This document shows, in pieces, positions 46,099 through 58,720 of a DNA stretch of 64,000 nucleotides. The position numbers and the translations under genes were made by a program. The notes below the pieces were generated by a model. The model was not told the origin of the DNA, made no database searches, and saw nothing but the letters and a program-made list of their open reading frames with translations. The stretch comes from Odontesthes bonariensis (lineage: Eukaryota > Chordata > Actinopteri > Atheriniformes > Atherinopsidae): contig NC_134522.1 of assembly GCF_027942865.1 (NCBI RefSeq), positions 8,893,849-8,957,848 of the forward strand. Direction: 5' to 3'. Within the stretch, counting starts at the first letter, position 1. The number at the start of each line of letters is the position of its first letter.

Positions 46099-48685
46099 AA
46101 CATGTGCATGATAAATTGTGCATATACTTGGAGAATCATTACATCAATACCAATAACAGGTAAAGTAAATGAGAATAAAAATTCTTAAAAAAAGATCTCT
46201 CCTCTGAACATACTTATAATACCTCTGTGCACAGAGAAATTTGACCACTATATTATGACAGACATGAAAAATATTAATTTTCTTCAATAAGTTGCGATCT
46301 TCCTTACTTTTTGGGAGCATAAGTTGTGAATAAGGACTCAGAGCCATTGAAAGGTTACCTCCATCACTTTAAGAAGTATCTCAAATTGTAAAATTAGAAG
46401 AGCAAAGACGATGTATGACTAGAACTGAGTCACAAGATGCAACGTGGTCTGTAATATGGATTAAAAAGGAATATTTTGTTTGAAGACTATCAAAGTTGAC
46501 TCATTGATCCCACACTGGGCCATGATAATTGTGTGTCTAATGTTATAATGTCCCAGGGACATGAAGAAAAAAGTCCTTGAGAAAAGAATCAAGGTTTAAG
46601 CTGCATAAAAAGGCCACATTTACTTCATATAAACTGTCTTGTGCTTTCAGTTTACATCCCTTTTTGGTGGTAAGGATATTAAAGTCTAATTTCTGCAAAA
46701 TGTCTTGAAACAAAATAAAAAAAGACAAATTTCAAGCAATCTTTCAAAGTGTAGATAATGAAGCATGTACATTGATATACTTCTAAAATAACTGCTTATC
46801 CAGACAAAATGGGACATATTTGACTTGAATTAAGATTTCCTCAGTAATTCAAAATTAAGACAATGCTTTTAAATCTTAATTTGGGAAGTTGGTAGGAACT
46901 GCAGCTTTTGCTGTGTAAGCCTAAGAGAAACAACACTTTTCCCACATTTTCTTTCTTTAAATTATCTCTCATTTGAAATCTAAATTAACCTCAAGTTTCC
47001 GCTAAGCAGTCACACCAATGAAGTGAACAAATATCCTATTTCCAGTATATTTTTGAGTGTTTTTGGGACAAAGAAATCTGAAATTCTATTTATAATTTCA
47101 TATAACAGTTTTCAGCTCCAAAATGCCGGACCCAAGCAGGTGAAGTCCAATAAGTAAAACATAAAGAGGCTGAAGTGCTTGAATCCAGAGGGAGAGTAAA
47201 AAAGACACACAGCAAAACTAAGAACACAATGAATTAAAAGCTTTAACATGTTTTTGAAAAAAAATCATATTTCATATCCTCCAAGATTCTTTGAAGAGGT
47301 GGTTACATTTGCTAAAATGTATTTATCTAAAAAATCCTGCAGAAGCTGTCTGCAAGGTGCCACAATGAGTCATTTCTTTCTGCAAGTATTATTATTTTTT
47401 TGCACAAGAAAGATGAAGTAAAAAGCTTGATTGCTCAGACTGAGAAACAGAATTCATCGTTCCGAGAGAGGGTGAGTCATAACAGGCAGGGGTCAGCGTT
47501 TTCCAGATGAATGGCATTGTTGATCTTGCATCTGATCCTTGTGTATTTCTATGTGTACTCATGTCTCCATCTTTCTGTATCTTTCTCCACGTTGCCATAT
47601 GACTTTTCTGTATATCCGACGCTATTCAAGGCAGTGGCCTGTGAGAAACTGCTGTCCCCAGCGGGAAAACACTTCAAAGTAAGGCTATGAACACCCACAC
47701 ACACTCAAAACTGAAAAACACCCCACCCGCTGTTCCTCTCCTTCTCACTCCTTCGTCCAGCCTCCACCTCCTCATTCTCCGTCTCAGATGATGATCTGTC
47801 AGCTTCACTGGCTGAGAGAAAAGATCAGACGTGGCGATATTTAACCAGTAAGTGCCGTCGGATTTTCAGGGTGCACAGTGAGGCAAAACTCCAGCTCCAG
47901 CTTCAAATGTCCAAACTGTGTTCTGCGCTCTGGAGCCAAAAATGGAAGGAATGAATATTTGTTCATCAGCATGCGAGTATGAAACATTTGGTTAAGTTTG
48001 GATTGGTCATCATTTAGCTGATACTGACTTTAGCCAAATATAGCACTTCATATGCAATGCATCAGTCCTGATGACTCAGTCTGACTCCCACTAAAGGAAA
48101 CACACAGGTGGAATTTAGAAGTTGCAGACAAACTTCATTCATTGTAATGACCTTCAACAGTGTGAGCTGATCACTGAATATGCAGCCGTTGTGTAAACAT
48201 GAACATATAATGTCTGATCGATGGCAGTCTGTAAACAAAAACATCAAAGAACCAGAACTTCCTTGTCAATTGGCTTCTCCCAATGTGCATTGATGCTTTG
48301 CAGGAGGGGTCTCCCACGATCCCGAGCTGCAGAGTACAGAAATGATGTCTCTGGAGGGGGATTTGATGCTCAATAGTTTTGGTTAAAGGCTGGTTCAACA
48401 ATGACAGATGGTCATTTTTAATTGGTTTCCACTGATAATAGTAATATAAAGCGTAGGCGTGTGGGAAGAGAAGTTTAGTTAGTTTCTTACAACTGGGATT
48501 TTTATTTTACAAAATCTTTCAGAAAAAAATAGTTCTTCGGTCATTCCTGTCTTTTTTTGTGATAAAAAAAAGATCCTCTTAATAAGTCAGAAAAGGGTTA
48601 ATAAAAACGATAAGATTAAAGGTTGGCTACATGGCGACTTTTGAACTTAAAGGACACAATCTTAAAGGAGTTTTTTTCATTAATA
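46099..48685. other. Intergenic, nothing recognised
   Basis: AT-rich sequence with no supported gene, RNA or transposon. A short GC-richer, pyrimidine-rich patch at 47720-47800 is followed by a donor-like AGTAAGTG near 47849; too weak to call an exon. Confidence 0.4.
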
Positions 48686-49356
48686 AATCCATAATTTATT
48701 TGAATTAACTTCAGAAAACCCAATTAACAGCAAAGCAGGACATCCAGCCCTCAACAACCAGCAAACCTGAGGAGCACGCAGTGTGATCATTAATAAATCA
48801 AGACAGCCTTTTCTCACTTTTAACTCATTCCATATATGACACTTTATCAGGAGCCTGCTTTGCCAGTTTTGAACACAGATGGCTTCTTCTGTGCATGATA
48901 CAGCTTCAACCTGCATTTGTGGATGGGACGGTGATCTGTGTTCACAGACAAAGAATCCTGGAAGTGTTCCTGAGCCCACGCAATGATTTCCATAAGAGAA
49001 TCCTGCCTGTTTTTAATCCAGTCCTACCCGAGGGCCCGAAGATCAGACTTCTGATATCAAGTTTTCAGCTGTGTCTCTTGCACGCAGAGATGTCTCAAGA
49101 TTCTCTGAACCTTTTGATGATTTCATGTAGCCTATGATGGATAATTCATTTTTCTAAATTTGCTCCAAAATTGATAGATTGTTGAACCTCTGTCCACCTT
49201 TACCTCTCTAAGGAACGCTTTTTATACCCAATATTGTTACTGATCAGATGCCAATTAACCTAATTAGTTGCAAAGTGTTTCTCCAGCTGTTTCTTTTTAG
49301 TTCCACTTACTTTTCCAGCCTTTTGTTGCCACTGTTCCAACTTTTTTGAGAAGGCA
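48686..49356 (-). mobile_element. Tc1-like transposon, decayed, antisense
   Basis: The minus strand begins with the ACAAAAGGCTGGAAAAGTAA-type end and GGTATAAAAAGCG..., then the transposase start region. Recognisable later pieces are SSKGSENLETSL (helix-turn-helix region in broken frame), DLRALG, and WAQEHFQDSLSVNTDH, matching WAQE-F---LSVNT--R of a common fish Tc1-like transposase. Frameshifts separate these, and the catalytic half is not seen. It abuts a fragment of the common teleost repeat. Confidence 0.6.
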
Positions 49357-49533
49357 TGCAGGGTACACCCTGGACAGGTTGCTAATTAACCTAAAATGCA
49401 TGCTTTTGGACGGTTGGAGGAAGCCAGAGTACCCGGAGAGAACCCACGCATACACGAGGAGAACATGCAGACTCCACACAGAAAGGCCTAAGCTGGGAAA
49501 TGAACCTGGAACCCTCCTGCTGTGAGTTGACCA
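49357..49533 (+). repeat. Common teleost interspersed repeat, truncated copy
   Basis: Contains AGGGTACACCCTGGACAGG, then GGAGGAAGCCAGAGTACCC, ACATGCAGACTCCACACAG and CCTGCTGTGAG: the same order as the copy at 29916 but with an internal deletion. It starts exactly where the Tc1-like element stops. Confidence 0.75.
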
Positions 49534-49604
49534 TTAAATTGAATATGACATATTTTTCACGAACTACTGAAATAACTCTCTTTCAACATGTTTGAAGGGC
49601 ATGT

Positions 49605-49715
49605 AAGGGCGGCCGTGGCTCAGTGGTTAGAGTCGGGCATTCCTGTTATTAGCCTGCAGAGCTTCAGTTTATACACCGCAGATGAGGATTTATAGTGAGG
49701 TGCAGGGGTGTTCAA
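49605..49715 (+). repeat. SINE-like head with tRNA A-box-like motif
   Basis: GGCGGCCGTGGCTCAGTGGTTAGAGT resembles the tRNA-derived 5' part of fish SINEs. No B box (GGTTCGA) follows and no cloverleaf can be drawn, so this is not a tRNA gene. Confidence 0.4.
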
Positions 49716-52700
49716 AAAGCCTTCTAATAAGTCACCTTCCTTAGAAATGACAGTGACAGTTACTTTTTTATAACGGTAATTCTGTAATCTACCAACATTT
49801 AAAAGTAATGTTACCCATCACTGCTGATAAATCTACAAATGTTTCTGCAAAATCCTGAATTGAACATTATTATAGATTTAGACATGAGCATGTTTCATAA
49901 TAGTCTGCGCCACATCAACACCTTTATTCTGACAAACAGGTGGACAGGTTTCATGTCACAGATGTGCTATCAGAGAGAAGTGAGAGGAGCATGAAATGAT
50001 AGCTCTGTGCATCTCTGCTGACTAAACACACACAAACTGAGGCTTTTAAACTGACTGCACTTCTTATACTGAACCAGTCTGAAACCCTTAAACGCTCTGC
50101 TCACTGTAAACAGTAACTTTACAGTCTGTAATTCATCCTTTGTAAGGGACAACTGTTTCAACTGTTTCACTTAACACAAATGGTGTCTTTCTGTGTGTGA
50201 TACATTCTGTACGTTTGGTCCTGTTCTGCTTTCATGACAGCTCTTGATATAACTACACTGATCCACGGTGCAAGATGTTGAAGTTTTCCTTTTTCATTTG
50301 TCAGTATGTTGACATCCTACGTCCTCATACGTGTTCCTCCGTGATGACGTCCACTTTACATTTGTTGCGAGTGTTTATTTGACCACAAACACTTATAAAG
50401 AGGTTGGACAGGATGGCAGAAGGTGCTAATCTATTGAACTTTGAATACCAACAGTCCTTTTGTGCAAGAGATTGCTCGTTCTCGTGCATGGTTAAGGTGC
50501 TGTGTTAAAAGTAGATGGTAGAGATTAAGATTAATGCACTTGGTTAATAATAAAAAGCTTCATGTTTATAGTTTATGCATTTTTATATGCATGTTTTGCG
50601 TTTTCTGTCATGTCACATAAATGCCCCCCTGACAGAAAACGCCACCGCCTCACAGTTTACAACCACTGGTGGACAAATGTTTTACATTTTTCTGTTGAGA
50701 CTGGGTTGTTTATGAGAAAAGCAGGAAAAAATCCTGGCAGAAACTCCCTTCAGTCCCTTTAGGTGAGTTGGTGTTTCTTCAGTGTGGCTCAGGAGACATT
50801 CACACTATTATAAGAATGTGGTCCCAGTAGCATGTGGTCCCACGCATCCCAGTTCACCTCTGAAGGAGGTCCTAAGAGATCCTATCTCAGTGTTTTTGGA
50901 CTATATACATTTATACTTAGAGCTGTCTAGCTGTGATCAGATCAAAACTTCTGTTATTAACTTTATAAATGAAGCAGAAACCCCCAAAAAAGTAATATCC
51001 CTCATTAAATTCTACTTTTTCTTGTGACCCTTTCAGTTATCCATGTTTAATGGATTTGACTTTACAATAGCATCACATGAACAGAACACAGCAGATCCCA
51101 ATCGTTGCTCCAGTATCCAAGCATGCAACACAATAACTCTGCCAAAATGCCTGCTGACACAAATGGATTCACAACAAATGGCAGTACAGGCAGCTTTTCC
51201 CCTGAAGCATCTGCCCATCAAGTTCACAGCTCTGTCCTCAACACAAAACCAGAACCTTTACTGGTTCTCATACATTGCATTATAATTTTTTATCCATTCT
51301 TGCTATAAAAAAAAAAGCCCACCTAATATCCCTTGCCAGCGGTGGTCTCCTGTTGTCATGGCACCTGGCAGTCTTTAAATAACTGTCGGGCTCTCATTAT
51401 TCTGCCTCAATGAAGCCTTTTGCTTTTTGTCTTGACTTCCACGTTGGTGTTTTCATGTTTCTATCTTATGCACGTCAGGTGAGTGACTCATTATAGATAT
51501 TTCGAGGTGTTGCCGAGTTGGCCGTGAAAATAGGAAGGGGGTCACGCAACTTGAAATCTGATCTGGTCCATATGATGTCAGCGCTGCACTGAGGATAGAT
51601 TACATCTGATGATCTGTTTTATGCTTGCTTTCAAATTTTCATCAGTACTTTTTGTAGTCTACATGGCTGAGAAGTGATCTTATAATCTTGTATGGTGGGC
51701 GGTCATTTTCTCCCCTTCTTTGCATGGTAATTTACACCTGCTGTTTCAGATTACCCATTAAAAGACATTGAATATGAACTTTTAGTGGATTTTGGCTAAC
51801 TGGTGCTGTTTTTTCTGGTTAATGTTGCTCATGTTGATATTAAGATATGTAAGGATGAGGTTTAACTTTTGATAAACACATTTAATTTATTAGAAGATTA
51901 AAAAGTCTCACTGGACTATTAGAGAGCTTAATGATCCAACCATGACTCAGTGCTAATTGGATTTATTTTGCATTCAGTTTAGACTTTTGCTGTGGTGATG
52001 TTACAGGAAAACTCAAAGTTCAAGCAAGAGAACCACTGTTGCTTTTACATAATGTGGAAGTTTAAAAGAGCTGTGGTGAGGTTCCAAATACAGACTCAAC
52101 TGTGGAGGCAGGCAGGTGGGGAATTAAGTTGACTTTTATTTAAAACAAAACTAAAGGGACGTTAATGACAAGGTTCAGAACAAACACACACACACACATG
52201 CAAAAGCTAAATATAAGGCTACACACATGAAAACATACACAAATTTAGTCTAGGATCTGAAAGCGATTAAAGGAACTTTCATGGTATAAGTACTGAGGAG
52301 ATTTATGACTAACAAAAGGCAGGTGTGGTAATTATAGTAATGGCAGTAAGAATAGTAAAAAACAGCGTAAACTTGACATGAGCAAACAGAGAGAAATAGA
52401 CCATGACAGGCCTACTTTGCCATACAGCCACATAAATCCATCTGTTTGCATAAAGAGTGGCATGTCTGAAAGGGTCCTTTGCATGTGTTCAGACCGTCAG
52501 TACAATAGTAGACAAACAATGGCACCGACTTTAAAGCAGGGTCGAACAAAGGAGACGAAAGCTGTGTTCAAATTGTCCACTTGTTCCCTAAACCGTCCAT
52601 ATGGTGACGATGTAGGAAATTATTTGAAATTTCAACTGAAACTTGTCGTACAGGTATACATATACTACAGAACGTTCACAGCTCATTATTGTGATATCAT

Positions 52701-55629
52701 TACCTCTGGTAACCACAATACTCCTCAGATGTTCATCGATTCACTTTCAAAACCTGCTTAATCCTATTCAGAGTTGCATACTCCACATAGAAAACAGAGA
52801 ACCTCCTTGCTGTGAGGTGACCACACCACCGTGCAGTCCCCACTCTGAAGTCTCAACTGTGATTTGGCTTGTTTCTTTTTCTGTCTGAGCTGCAGGATTA
52901 CAGAAATTATTATTAAAATATATACAAGAAACACACTTAAGTTTTAAGTTGTTCAGTCTGAGCAGTAAGAACATTAGCAGTAAGTTGTAACGCCTTTGAA
53001 ATATTATACATGAGCTACAGCACTGTGGCTCTAAAAACATTGTTAAAAACAGTTGTTTTGTTGTTATATTTTAATTGCATTTTTTGGGTCATTCATTATT
53101 ATATTGAATATTATCATGTAGTTGCCGCTGCAGTACATACTTGAAGTTAAGAGAAATTACAGGCGCAAATACAGCAGAATTGTGTCATATAGTTTAATGT
53201 CAGTATTGTGGAGAGAGATGTTGAAAAAACCATGTCGTCAGCCACAAACAGCAAACCTCTGCTGTCCATCATCTCAGATTTTGCTTGTACCCATCTTACC
53301 AGTGCCGGGTTATGCAACATTTCCGGCACATAATATTGAAGTTCTGCTGTATTCAAGTGGTGTCTGAATGCATCAGCTGGCAGCTATACCCTGTACATCA
53401 GTGAATCTATATAGTGAACGCAACATAGGGGTTGAATGAATGAACTATCCAAACACATCCTACAGGTTTTAGCACAGTGAGGGGAATCATGATAAATGCA
53501 CGCTCACCAAAATTAGATCATACTCAAATAACACCACACAGTGCTTCACTTCAAACCCAGGTTCCACCCCAAAACCATGCTGCCTCTCAGAAGCTCCAAA
53601 GCCCCGAAGGAGGACGAGAGGATCAGTTTTAAAACAACCGATGTGTTGTCTAAAACCACCAGAGAGATCCAAGTTCAGTGTCAGAAGATGACATCTGGCC
53701 ACAGGTTGTCAGTGCATAAATTTACCACACATGTACTGTACATCTATGCAACCCATTCTCCATGACAACTGATGCATGATGCGCTTCTCATTTTTCTTGT
53801 CAGTGCCTCTTTGTCCCCTCTCTCCTCTGTCCTGCCTGTGACCTGGAAACTGATGTCAGAAAAACATATTCAAGCATGAATTAGCTCCTAAAATGCTCCC
53901 AGAGCAGAGAGGAGACTGAAAGAGGAGCTATAAGGAGGATACACGGGTGTTTCTTTTGTGTAAGGGTTTGAAGGGGTGTGACACATTATTCCACACTGTT
54001 AACTGAATTAAATGCAAGAAAATCGAAGTTTTTGTTAACAATGTTAATTACAAACAGACAGAAATTTAAAAAAAAAAACAATAAAGAGATGATGCAGCTC
54101 TGTCGCACCTCGCACTGCAAATAATTGACCGTTGATCAGTTTAAGATTACCACTCTGAAGCAAACATGTCTAATTTTGAATACCTTTTGCCTTGACTCTT
54201 GTTCCTCCTCTTTTGCATCTTAGGTAGGAGGGACTTATATGTGAAGAGATAAATGGAGGAATTAGAAGCTGGAAAATAAGAATATGGGATGCCTTTTGTT
54301 ATCCAAACCCTTCCATTTACACACATCATCTCATATTCATCTGTTGCACAGAACTGTTGGACCTTCTGGAGCCTTAAAACTCATTTCACATTAAAAAGCA
54401 TTTAATAAAGCAGGGAGACCAACATGAAAAAGACATTAGACCAAAATAGGTTAATGGATGGCTATTGTATGAATGAGTTTTTGCTTCTTTCTGGTTTTTA
54501 CGAGGTTTGATTAAATATCCATTTCATTTTTTGGTCTGTCTGCCTCCTATATGTCTGCTACAACTTATTAATCAGGACATGAATGCTTCTGTTGCTTTCA
54601 GGCTATTCTTATATGCTTTTGATAAGAGTAACATTGAGCATTATGTTAGTTCTGGTAGGCCACAGCTCAGCCCACATCAGCTGAGTGATCAGCCATTTCC
54701 TTTCAGTTCATTTAATTGGTAAATCATGTGGGGTGTTTTACTTGAGCTGCCTCAGTCTGCCCACATTTACTGCCTTTTAGGACAAGCCACTTTGCAACCC
54801 CAGATTCTCCTTTTAAAATCATGTCTTGATAAGGATCCTTTCATGAATTGTACGGCATCAAGCTGGGACTAAAGGTCAATCTTATAGTTGTAAATAAGGC
54901 TTCTAGCAACTGCACAATATGTCTTTAGAGGCCTATACAAAGAGAGCATGTGCCTCCTTCAGTACACTGAAAGGTAAAAGGTACCCTGGTACGCTATGGG
55001 CAGACTATAACTCAGAGCCTCTAGCCTCTAACTCTGACTTGTGGCCTTTTAAGGGAATTAAAATTGTTGTTTTGGCGTAAAAACATGGCACAGAGAAGCT
55101 TACCTTTAGAAATGGGATGTGCAGTCCAAATCAGTCCAAAGCGCTGTAATGAAGAGTTTTCCCTTATTCGTCTCTCATCTGATACTCTGTGTGAGTGACT
55201 GTAAATATCTTTATAACGTGTCTGACTTTATGTCAAATCTGTCACTGACGCTGCTTCGTTCTGCACTCTTGGGGGTCTTTGCAGCTGCAGATCCAAGAAC
55301 AGAACCATAGGGCCAAATATAATGAAACTGTTGATATAACTGGAGATGGTTATGATTCTTTTTGACAAAAGTGGTCCTGACTAAAGTGTAAATGACTGCT
55401 GAGCAACAACATTGTTAAAAACTGTGGAACCATGATGGAAATGCATCAGTATGAGTATTTGATTATGCACTGAACACCTGAATATGAAAGGGGAAGGAGT
55501 TTTCAGAGCCATGGAAGTCTGTTTATGCCAAACTGATGTTAAATCTTTTACATTTCAGCACATTTTTATGGTACAAGATGTTATTTGTTTTGACTGTTAT
55601 TAAGATAAAATTAAACTTCTCAAATGCAC

Positions 55630-55673
<44 letters not shown>

Positions 55674-56835
55674 GACAGTACCCCAAGTACACACAAGCTT
55701 TGTCCAATAATTGAATCAATGATACGCACCTTAATATCAAACGTGGAATTTACAATGTATGCTAATTTTGAATTGGATTATTAAACATGCCAAAGATAAG
55801 TGGGACAACTAGTTGGGCCTGCATTAAAGAAGCTTATTATGAAGAAAAAAACTTTTTCTCTGCTTAAGAGCATGTGTTTGGGTATCTAAATGGAGAATAC
55901 AACCAATGTCACTTTGTCTTTGGTCGCCCAAAATGGTTTGAAAATGGAAGAGCGTTGCTGACTTACTGGAAGACTGATATCAAAAATGTCTCTTAAAATG
56001 GCTTGAGACTTCTTAATATTTGCTCAGCAAGACAATTTAATGGCAGATCAGGATATTGTACTCTTCTGTGAAATAGATGGGTCCAGCAGTTTGGATTTTC
56101 CATGTAGAAAATATATGATATAAAATAGAACATGAAATATAGAGTCCTCAAAGTGGTAGTTATATGGAACAAAAATACTTCTAACCATCAAAAAATTGAA
56201 TATGAATATGTTGACAGCAGTGGATGAGATAGAAATGGATAATCAGCTGCTATTCCCACATACTTACGGGTATAACAAATAGGTAATTCTGATGTAGGTG
56301 ACCACTGGGCAAAATTGTGCAAACAACCTGAGCCATTTCAGTGCAGGACTCATGACAGAATTCTGCCTAACACAGAGATCCATCGACACAGTCTCATTCC
56401 TAACTCATAAGAGCCCATCAAAAGCATCATTCTATAGTGGTGGCTGAAAAAGCAACGCGTATCACTTGAGGCAATCAGGATGGACATCCAGTTCCCAAGC
56501 ATGGGACTATTGCTTGACTGCTTTTGCTCTACTGCTACTCTAATTCATACAGAAGTTGAATGGACTACTTTATTAAGATAAGGCATTAAAATAACTTGAT
56601 AAAGGTAAGGAAAACACAAGGATGAGGGTTTAGGCAACTGCCTAAACCTAACCAAACAACCAGTGAAACAAAAATAAAAGAACTTAAATACCTATCCAAA
56701 GGTAAACTTCATCTATTTACCCTCCAACTTCTTCACAAGGACCTTTTGCTTGGTTGTAGGTTACTTGTCCAGAAATAATTCTGTAGCATTTGATCCAAAC
56801 GTTCAGTATCCAAAATTGCTGCAGTCACTTTGTCG
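49716..56835. other. Intergenic, repeat relics only
   Basis: No gene supported. A short piece of the common teleost repeat lies at about 52782-52838 (CTTGCTGTGAGGTGACCACACCACCGTGCAG region). A reverse-oriented retroelement-like start lies near 52100 (ACTTTTATTTAAAAC preceded by GCAGGTGGGGAA). The 127-codon frame at 52378-52761 has no recognisable domain. Confidence 0.45.
55628..55671. repeat. (AC)n microsatellite
   Basis: About 22 uninterrupted AC units in intergenic DNA downstream of kcnf1. Confidence 0.97.
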
Positions 56836-56839
56836 GGGC

Positions 56840-57110
56840 ACCCTTTGCCTGTCTTTGTCTCCAGAGGCTTTAACAGAACAGCAGTGGTTGAGACCGTGGG
56901 CATGACAACAGGTTTGCCATCCAGATGATGGTGAATCTTATTTCAACAATACAATGCTACGCAATGTTCAGCTCCAGAGTGTAGTCAGTGTTGGTTAACT
57001 GTGACCCATTGAAAACATCTGGGGCATTGTGAGACAAAAAGATACAGCAAAGGAGGCCTCAAACTTAGCAGCCGAATCCCTGAATGACATGCTCCTGTCC
57101 AAACCTAAAA
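56840..57110 (+). mobile_element. Tc1-like transposase C-terminal relic
   Basis: One frame reads PIENIWGIVRQKDTAKEASN, the PIENLWG hallmark around the last catalytic Glu of Tc1/mariner transposases. LAAESLNDMLLS-PK follows, in place of the usual C-terminal helix. The preceding sequence is too decayed to read. Confidence 0.6.
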
Positions 57111-58639
57111 ACAAACATCGATTGCATGTTCAAAATAAGCTCAACAAAAAATTATTAAACTAGTCAGCTTTAGCTTTGGATGTGTTTTTACACATTGTTT
57201 TTAACATAGCTTATACTTTTTTATGGAGTATTTCAGCCTGTATATCACATGATTGTACTTATGGAACATGAGCAACAATATAAAAGGTACATGTTCCATT
57301 TTGAAGCTATCAGTGTTTTTCTGTGGACTGAGAGACAGAAAGCACAATTTCACAGAAAGGTCTCACTTTGTGTGTGTTTGCATTGTCTTCCCCTGCATTG
57401 TTATAGACATATATAGTTTATAGTGACTGAAAATTAATCTCACGACTCTCGTTAAGTGTCAGCCTTCTCGGTTTCCTCCGTCTGTGTTAAGAGGAAAGAC
57501 ACTCCATCAGGGTGACCTTCGCTGCTGTCGAGAAACACTTCAGTGTAATGGAGAGGAACTTAACTAAAAGAGAGAAAGAAGCACTTCAGTGCCCTTACTT
57601 CAGCTTAATTCTACAGCTACATTTGAGATGTTTTGTATTCATCTGTAAAAGTAACCGGATGGTAACCTTTCAGGAATCCTTTTCTTTCACGCTGGTGGTG
57701 TAAAGCAAAGCGTGCACTCAGCCATGCTCACTCAATGACTGCTTTGTGTTGCCAGTCGGTCTCAACTTGTGCGCAGCGTGTCATCTACTTTTTAGGGGAG
57801 TTCAACTCTTTCACAAAATGTGTTTTCAAGTGCTGACCCTGGAGACTCTTTATTCCTCTCTTTTTCAGCTTTACAAAGCACGTCTCGGTCAATAATGCAT
57901 GCTTTCTCTGAAAGGCCTCTGTTGGCAGGGGTTGGAGAAACTGCTCTGTCTGGTGTGTCGTGTCAGTGTGTTCTGACCTACAGTTTGTGTATCTGAGACA
58001 CAGTAAGAACCCAGAGGCAGAACCGCCTCTTAAAAGCACTTCACTGCCTTTGTGTTGCAAGCCTCTTTTTGGTGTTAAAAATAGTCACATTAAAATGTAT
58101 ATAAGAAGCCAATAATTTCCATTCTTAAATATTTAAACGAATTACAGTTGAATAGGTCGCAGTCATTGATGGTGCAGGGGGACACTTGCAGACCTTTTGC
58201 CCTCTTAGAATGCTGATCTGGTGCATCAGAAAGTTTTCTGAACCCTTCTTGGATTGTTTTTTAGACGCTAGGCTCCACCACACTCCTAGCAGCTGCACTC
58301 TGACACTCTTTAGACGAAGTAATTAACCAATCATTAGCAGCTGACATGAAAAGTGTTGCTGTCAGAGAAGGAATATCTCCATTTTCACCTGTCAAATACA
58401 GATGCATTGTGCTTTACTCTAGTGTCTGATGGGAGTCTGAGTGCTACAGATGAGACTGAGGTCAGATCTTCCAGCATGCTTACTGAATGTCTTTCCCCTT
58501 TTTTGTTTTCTTTCTTACTTCCTTAATTTCTTACAGAAAGAAACATTTATTAAGTCCACCTTATGAAGTTGAAAAGGTAGTAATGAAACTTGTGTCCCTT
58601 CTGGTACCGACAGACTGTATATGACAGCTTTGATGTTAT
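57111..58639. other. Intergenic, nothing recognised
   Basis: Short open frames on both strands (for example 57512-57703 and 57785-58060) have no recognisable family. No RNA gene or transposon identified. Confidence 0.35.
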
Positions 58640-58720
58640 ATCCTTATTTGTAAGTCGCTTTGGATAAAAGCGTCTGCTAAATGCATAAACATAAACAACA
58701 TAAACATAAACATAAACATA
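58640..58720 (+). repeat. SINE/LINE 3' tail (teleost type)
   Basis: TTGTAAGTCGCTTTGGATAA followed by AAGCGTCTGCTAAATGCA is the conserved 3' tail shared by many fish SINEs and their partner LINEs. It is followed by a tandem ATAAAC array (58684-58720), the usual simple-repeat tail. The body upstream is not recognisable. Confidence 0.75.

Noticed and set aside
49606-49690. Possible tRNA gene (A-box-like GTGGCTCAGTGG)
   Set aside because: No B box, no acceptor stem or anticodon arm can be drawn; better explained as a SINE head.
52378-52761. Open frame of 127 codons downstream of kcnf1
   Set aside because: No recognisable domain, no splice context, next to decayed repeats; length is within chance expectation for 64 kb.
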